A DNA stretch of 64,000 bases, taken from contig JANXEN010000001.1 in assembly GCA_025058345.1 (NCBI GenBank), positions 196,481 to 260,480 of the forward strand, read 5' to 3'. The stretch's first letter is position 1. Every line of letters starts with the position of its first letter. Below the pieces are notes generated by a model. The model searched no databases. It was not told the DNA's origin and saw nothing but the letters and a program-made list of their open reading frames with translations. The stretch comes from Sulfolobales archaeon (lineage in GTDB: Archaea > Thermoproteota > Thermoprotei_A > Sulfolobales > NBVN01). Positions 60,093 through 64,000 of the stretch are shown here, one piece after another. A program made the position numbers and the translations under genes.

Positions 60093-60527
60093 ATGGAAAG
60101 CAGTAAGGTAAACGTAATAGATCTAAAACCCGGGATGGAAGACGTGCACGTTGTTGTGCGCGTTCTCAACGTGGGTAACCCTAAAGTCATTAGAACTAAG
60201 GCAGGAGAGAGGACGATTAGTGAAGCATTGGTAGGAGATGGTACTGGTAAGGTAAAGCTAACATTATGGGGACGGGTTGCAGGAACTATCACTGAAGGCG
60301 ACGTCATAGAAGTTGTAGGTGGTTGGACATCGGTTTTCAGGAATGAGGTGCAGTTAAACGTTGGAGGACGCGGTAAGGTTAATAAGGTTGACGCATCGTT
60401 AGCCCCCGAAAGTAGTGAAATACCTGACGCGATGCCTAAAGCACCTGAACAGGGTGGTCAGAGCGGAGGATTTAGAAGACCACCTCCGAGAGGCGGTGGT
60501 AGAGGTAGGTCTAGGGGTTGGAGATGA
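60093..60527 (+). CDS. ssb: Crenarchaeal single-stranded DNA-binding protein (single OB fold)
   Basis: OB fold 'DVHVVVRVLNVGNPKVI..ISEALVGDGTGKVKLTLWG' and Gly/Arg-rich C-terminal tail. Confidence 0.93.
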   Translation: MESSKVNVIDLKPGMEDVHVVVRVLNVGNPKVIRTKAGERTISEALVGDGTGKVKLTLWGRVAGTITEGDVIEVVGGWTSVFRNEVQLNVGGRGKVNKVDASLAPESSEIPDAMPKAPEQGGQSGGFRRPPPRGGGRGRSRGWR

Positions 60528-60841
60528 GTCAAAAAGCTGAAACTTACGAAAGGGTTAAAGAGCTCAAACCACTAAAAGCTGGGAATGAGCTCGGTTTCGA
60601 CGGCCAAAACTACTTAGTCGCACTAAGTGAAAACGACGTATATGCTTTAGCTGCAGGAGCTTACTACGTTTGGAGTCTATGCAGCGGTGAGAAAACCGTA
60701 GAGCAATTAGTTAAGGACATAACTGTAGAGCTCTCCACGGCCTCAGAAAGTAAGGAGAAGGTTGAGGAAGAGGAGTTAAAAGAACCTGTTGCCATGATAT
60801 TAGAGCAACTCGCCAAAGTAGGCTTAGTCTCCTATAAATAA
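60518..60841 (+). CDS. PqqD-like/winged-helix small protein next to SSB
   Basis: 'YLVALSENDVYALAAGAYYVWSLCSGEKTVEQLVKDI...ILEQLAKVGLV'. Confidence 0.5.
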   Translation: MEMSQKAETYERVKELKPLKAGNELGFDGQNYLVALSENDVYALAAGAYYVWSLCSGEKTVEQLVKDITVELSTASESKEKVEEEELKEPVAMILEQLAKVGLVSYK

Positions 60842-60910
60842 CTCTATTAAAACTAATACTGTCGATTTTTAATCACTCATCCCTTATTAATTGTCATTTA
60901 ATTCGGAATT

Positions 60911-61381
60911 TTAGCTCTTAAGGCAGTTTTGATCTATGAGAATAACGTCATTCATAGGTACTCCAGCATCCATCAACTTCCTAACTAAATGATTAACAAC
61001 TCCATGTTCACAGATAAACATGTAGAGATGGGTGGAGTCACTCCTAATATCGCTGCATCCAAAACCTTTCACAGCAGGTTTAAAGCACCTATCCCCCATC
61101 AATAATTTAGATAGAAACGACTCATTCAATGTTTTATTAATTACTGCGACTGCACCTATCACTTGTGTTTGTGAGTTAGTGGTTAAGTAATCGATATGCC
61201 AGAACGATTTCTTATTTCTTAAGAAGTGCCTATATATACGTCTATAGATACCTCCTAAGCCTTTTCCAGACCCTACATATACGTAGATGCCTTTATTGAG
61301 GGTTATGCGGCCTAAACCGCCTACATCGATAACTAAGTCCTGAAGCAGATTAATTACTAAATAGTATACTCCACCAGTCAT
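60911..61381 (-). CDS. DUF123 GIY-YIG-like nuclease
   Basis: 'GVYYLVI', 'GIYVYVGSGKG', 'HIDYL'. Confidence 0.85.
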   Translation of the reverse strand: MTGGVYYLVINLLQDLVIDVGGLGRITLNKGIYVYVGSGKGLGGIYRRIYRHFLRNKKSFWHIDYLTTNSQTQVIGAVAVINKTLNESFLSKLLMGDRCFKPAVKGFGCSDIRSDSTHLYMFICEHGVVNHLVRKLMDAGVPMNDVILIDQNCLKS

Positions 61382-61472
61382 GTAATTTAGCCGACCAACT
61401 AATATTAAAACGCCAAGGTTTAATTTATAATGTGTTTCCCCTCAAAGGATTTGATAAAGCTTTTAAGTCATC

Positions 61473-61778
61473 CTAAGATGCAGACTCTACAACCTGTTTC
61501 TCTATATCTGAATCATTAATTTTTATTAAGGCTTCTTCCTCCTTCTCTAAAGCGTTTAATAATTTATAACCTAACCCACTCAGTCTATAAACCCTGTAAT
61601 TACCTTTAGAATTCACTAGTTCCACTAAGCTGAGGGCTTCTAGAATGTGGAATGTTGCTAGTACCTCATATCTAGGTAGTCCAGTAGCGGCTACGACGTC
61701 GCCAGGAGTTACAACCCTATCCTTCATGCTTGAAAGTATGTGCTTAAGTCTAAGTCTGAATTCACTCAGCCTAACCAC
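61473..61778 (-). CDS. Winged-helix transcriptional regulator
   Basis: 'TPGDVVAATGLPRYEVLATFHILEALSLVELVNSKGNYRVYRL'. Confidence 0.75.
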   Translation of the reverse strand: MVRLSEFRLRLKHILSSMKDRVVTPGDVVAATGLPRYEVLATFHILEALSLVELVNSKGNYRVYRLSGLGYKLLNALEKEEEALIKINDSDIEKQVVESAS

Positions 61779-61883
61779 CGTTAATAAAGGTTATCATCAC
61801 ACATACCTAAAAAGGTTACACCTAATCAGCGATGCGGTTACAACACTTTATAAGTTGAGTAAAAGTAATGGGTGAGTTATTAA

Positions 61884-62345
61884 GTGGTAAGTAAGTATTA
61901 TAGGTCCTACATAAAGCGTGGTGTAAGTGATTTAATAATAGTTCTAGCGTTGATATCTGTAGCAATTCCCGTAACTCTCGCAGTTCAGCATTGGCTAACT
62001 TCCCAAGTAGGTAGGACCACCACATACTCAGTCACACCTAAAATCACCGCTAACCTAATATCAGCTAACTATAGAAATGGGAGCTTCACCGCCGTCATAG
62101 AAGTCATTAATAAAGGGGTCAACGACTTAAGCTTAAGTAACGTAAGTGCTACTGCCTTATTCGCGGATGGTTCTAATACAACAACTACTTTATCTCTAAT
62201 CTTCGGTGAACAAGTGCTTAAACCTAATGAGGAAGCAACAATGCTCTTAACGATTCCTAACGTTAAATCTAAGGCTATCCTGATAGTGATGGAGTTTAAG
62301 GATGTGACAGGTAGTAAATTACCGGTAGAGCTAGTTTTGAATTAG
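61884..62345 (+). CDS. Type IV pilin-like protein
   Basis: 'IKRG|VSDLIIVLALISVAIPVTLAVQHWL' class III signal. Confidence 0.75.
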   Translation: MVSKYYRSYIKRGVSDLIIVLALISVAIPVTLAVQHWLTSQVGRTTTYSVTPKITANLISANYRNGSFTAVIEVINKGVNDLSLSNVSATALFADGSNTTTTLSLIFGEQVLKPNEEATMLLTIPNVKSKAILIVMEFKDVTGSKLPVELVLN

Positions 62346-62376
62346 TGATTCCTAAACCATAAACTAATTTTTTGAG

Positions 62377-63705
62377 GTGATGTTTTTGAACGATTTTGAA
62401 ATCATTGACGAGTATAACGTTGGTATAGCTAACGTTAAAATAGTTAGATACTCCAGTAATTCCTATCAGTACTTAATAGAGGAGATCTTAGGTAAAGATG
62501 TTGAGGGAATGATCTCAAGAAACGTTGACTTTATATTAAATTCAATACCGCCCGGAAGCGACTTAGACGAACTTACGTTATCTAGAATCATCTCAGATGT
62601 TTTAAAAGTAAGTGGCGACGACTCCGTCAAATTCATATATGCCTTGAGGAAGGAACTAAAATATAAGAAGTTTCAGGTATTGATAGATGATCCGTACATA
62701 GAAGACATATCGGTCGCGGGAGTAGGCCCTGTATGGGTTAGGCATAGTAAGGTTTTGAAGATAGACCCTGACGCTGACTACATACCGACGAATGTGGTAT
62801 TAAGTGACTTCGACGAAGTTCTGAAGTACATCAACTTATTCGCTGAGAAGGCAAATAAAATAATATCTAAGTCTCTACCGATATTAGACGCAAATCTACC
62901 GGATGCTGATGGCGGACATAGAATTCATCTAGTGCTTCATGAAGTAAGCTTAGGGAGGCCTGAAATAACCATTAGGAAGAAGAGAGGTTACAGTACGTTA
63001 AGTATTAAATCTCTAATCGATGATGAAGTCTTACCGGATTCAGTAGCTAAATATTTAAACATGGTTATTAAGTCTAGGGGGAGTATAGTTATTGTCGGTC
63101 CCCCAGGGTCAGGTAAAACGACTCTTCTAAGGGCATTGCTCTACGAATTCATCCCCCCCACTTGGAAGATAGTGATAATAGAGGATACTCCTGAGATAGA
63201 TCCTCTCCCTCAAAGTAATTGGATTAGATACATAGTCCCTACAACTTTAGCGGCTGCGAACCACTTAGATCAGTTCGCCTTATCTAAAGCCGCGTTAAGA
63301 TCCTCAGTTAATAAGTACATAGTGGTTGGTGAAACTAGGGGTGCTGAAGCTCAAGTATTAGTGCAGGCTATGAACATGGGTTTAGGAGGTTTAACTACCT
63401 TCCATGGAGGGAACGTAAAGGAGGCAATAATAAGGCTTTCAGGACCTCCTATAGGTCTAAGCAACCATCAAATCAGCATGTTCTGGTCGTTCGTCACCGT
63501 TAATTTCGTATTTAGCGGTAAATCCGTCAAAAGAGCTGTGGTAAGTGTTGACGAACCAATATACGATGCTGAGACAGACAACATAATACTCAATAACATA
63601 TATTCCTTCGGGGACTGTTCCTCATTCGATGAATTAATTAAGAGAAGCATCAGGCTTAGAGGTGTTAGCTACGTACTTCAACATCAGTTAAGTTACACCG
63701 AGTAG
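62377..63705 (+). CDS. Type II/IV secretion ATPase (second pilus locus)
   Basis: GPPGSGKTTLLRALLYE, 'YIVVGETRGAEAQVLVQAMNMGLGGLTTFHGGN'. Confidence 0.94.
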   Translation: MMFLNDFEIIDEYNVGIANVKIVRYSSNSYQYLIEEILGKDVEGMISRNVDFILNSIPPGSDLDELTLSRIISDVLKVSGDDSVKFIYALRKELKYKKFQVLIDDPYIEDISVAGVGPVWVRHSKVLKIDPDADYIPTNVVLSDFDEVLKYINLFAEKANKIISKSLPILDANLPDADGGHRIHLVLHEVSLGRPEITIRKKRGYSTLSIKSLIDDEVLPDSVAKYLNMVIKSRGSIVIVGPPGSGKTTLLRALLYEFIPPTWKIVIIEDTPEIDPLPQSNWIRYIVPTTLAAANHLDQFALSKAALRSSVNKYIVVGETRGAEAQVLVQAMNMGLGGLTTFHGGNVKEAIIRLSGPPIGLSNHQISMFWSFVTVNFVFSGKSVKRAVVSVDEPIYDAETDNIILNNIYSFGDCSSFDELIKRSIRLRGVSYVLQHQLSYTE

Positions 63706-63713
63706 ATGTTTTT

Positions 63714-64000
63714 ATGATTTCGCTTTTACATAGATATGTAGATGAGTTACAAGTACTTAGGGTTAAGGCAGGCCTTACTGCAGTAGGTAGGGATGAATTA
63801 ATTAAGTTGATAGTGAAGGATTCCTTAATAGTGCTGACTTTAATTGCAGTCGTATTTCTAGGTGTCAGTGCTTTCAATTACCATAATCATCAATTAACTT
63901 ATTGGTTTATTACAGCGTTAACCATAATGCCGATCCTAATACCCTACTTAAGGTATAAGCTGTTGATAAGACGTCGAAGTAAGATGCTTGAAAATGAGTT
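63714..64000 (+). CDS. TadC/ArlJ-like membrane protein, truncated by window end
   Basis: MISLLHRYVDELQVLRVKAG...IVLTLIAVVFLGVSAF..., open to the window edge, follows secretion ATPase. Confidence 0.65.
   Translation, partial: MISLLHRYVDELQVLRVKAGLTAVGRDELIKLIVKDSLIVLTLIAVVFLGVSAFNYHNHQLTYWFITALTIMPILIPYLRYKLLIRRRSKMLENE

Overview
Window from a hyperthermophilic crenarchaeote (Thermoproteota). Support: Cren7, an RpoH-B-A'-A''-L30e-NusA-S12-S7 operon with unsplit RpoB, TFB, ABCE1, crenarchaeal SSB, and Ced-like DNA-import genes. Gene density is high and most of it is housekeeping: RNA polymerase, ribosomal proteins, glycine cleavage (gcvT/H/PA/PB), polyamine enzymes (two AdoMetDC-fold proteins plus agmatinase), GlyRS, class I LysRS, riboflavin kinase, proteasome beta, MetAP, UbiX. 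There are seven tRNA genes; five appear intron-bearing, three of those with introns at non-canonical sites. A 5S rRNA is on the minus strand. The ORF track misses several items: (1) a 28-codon ORF coding for almost only Glu and Trp (14499-14585 -), with its own TATA-like box; (2) a 53-aa two-TM ORF completing a CedA1-CedA-CedA2-like cluster whose first two proteins share a 'PIP...LKR.G..LI.D' repeat; (3) box C/D sRNAs, two with near-ideal architecture (51604-51652 +; 2158-2208 -), plus weaker candidates; (4) a two-hairpin intergenic element (8505-8586); (5) L40e. Two conserved genes (endonuclease V, NcsA-like) have disrupted 5' ends. There are two separate type IV pilus loci. No CRISPR array, IS element or prophage was recognised. 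All calls come from reading sequence and remembered family motifs; no searches were run.
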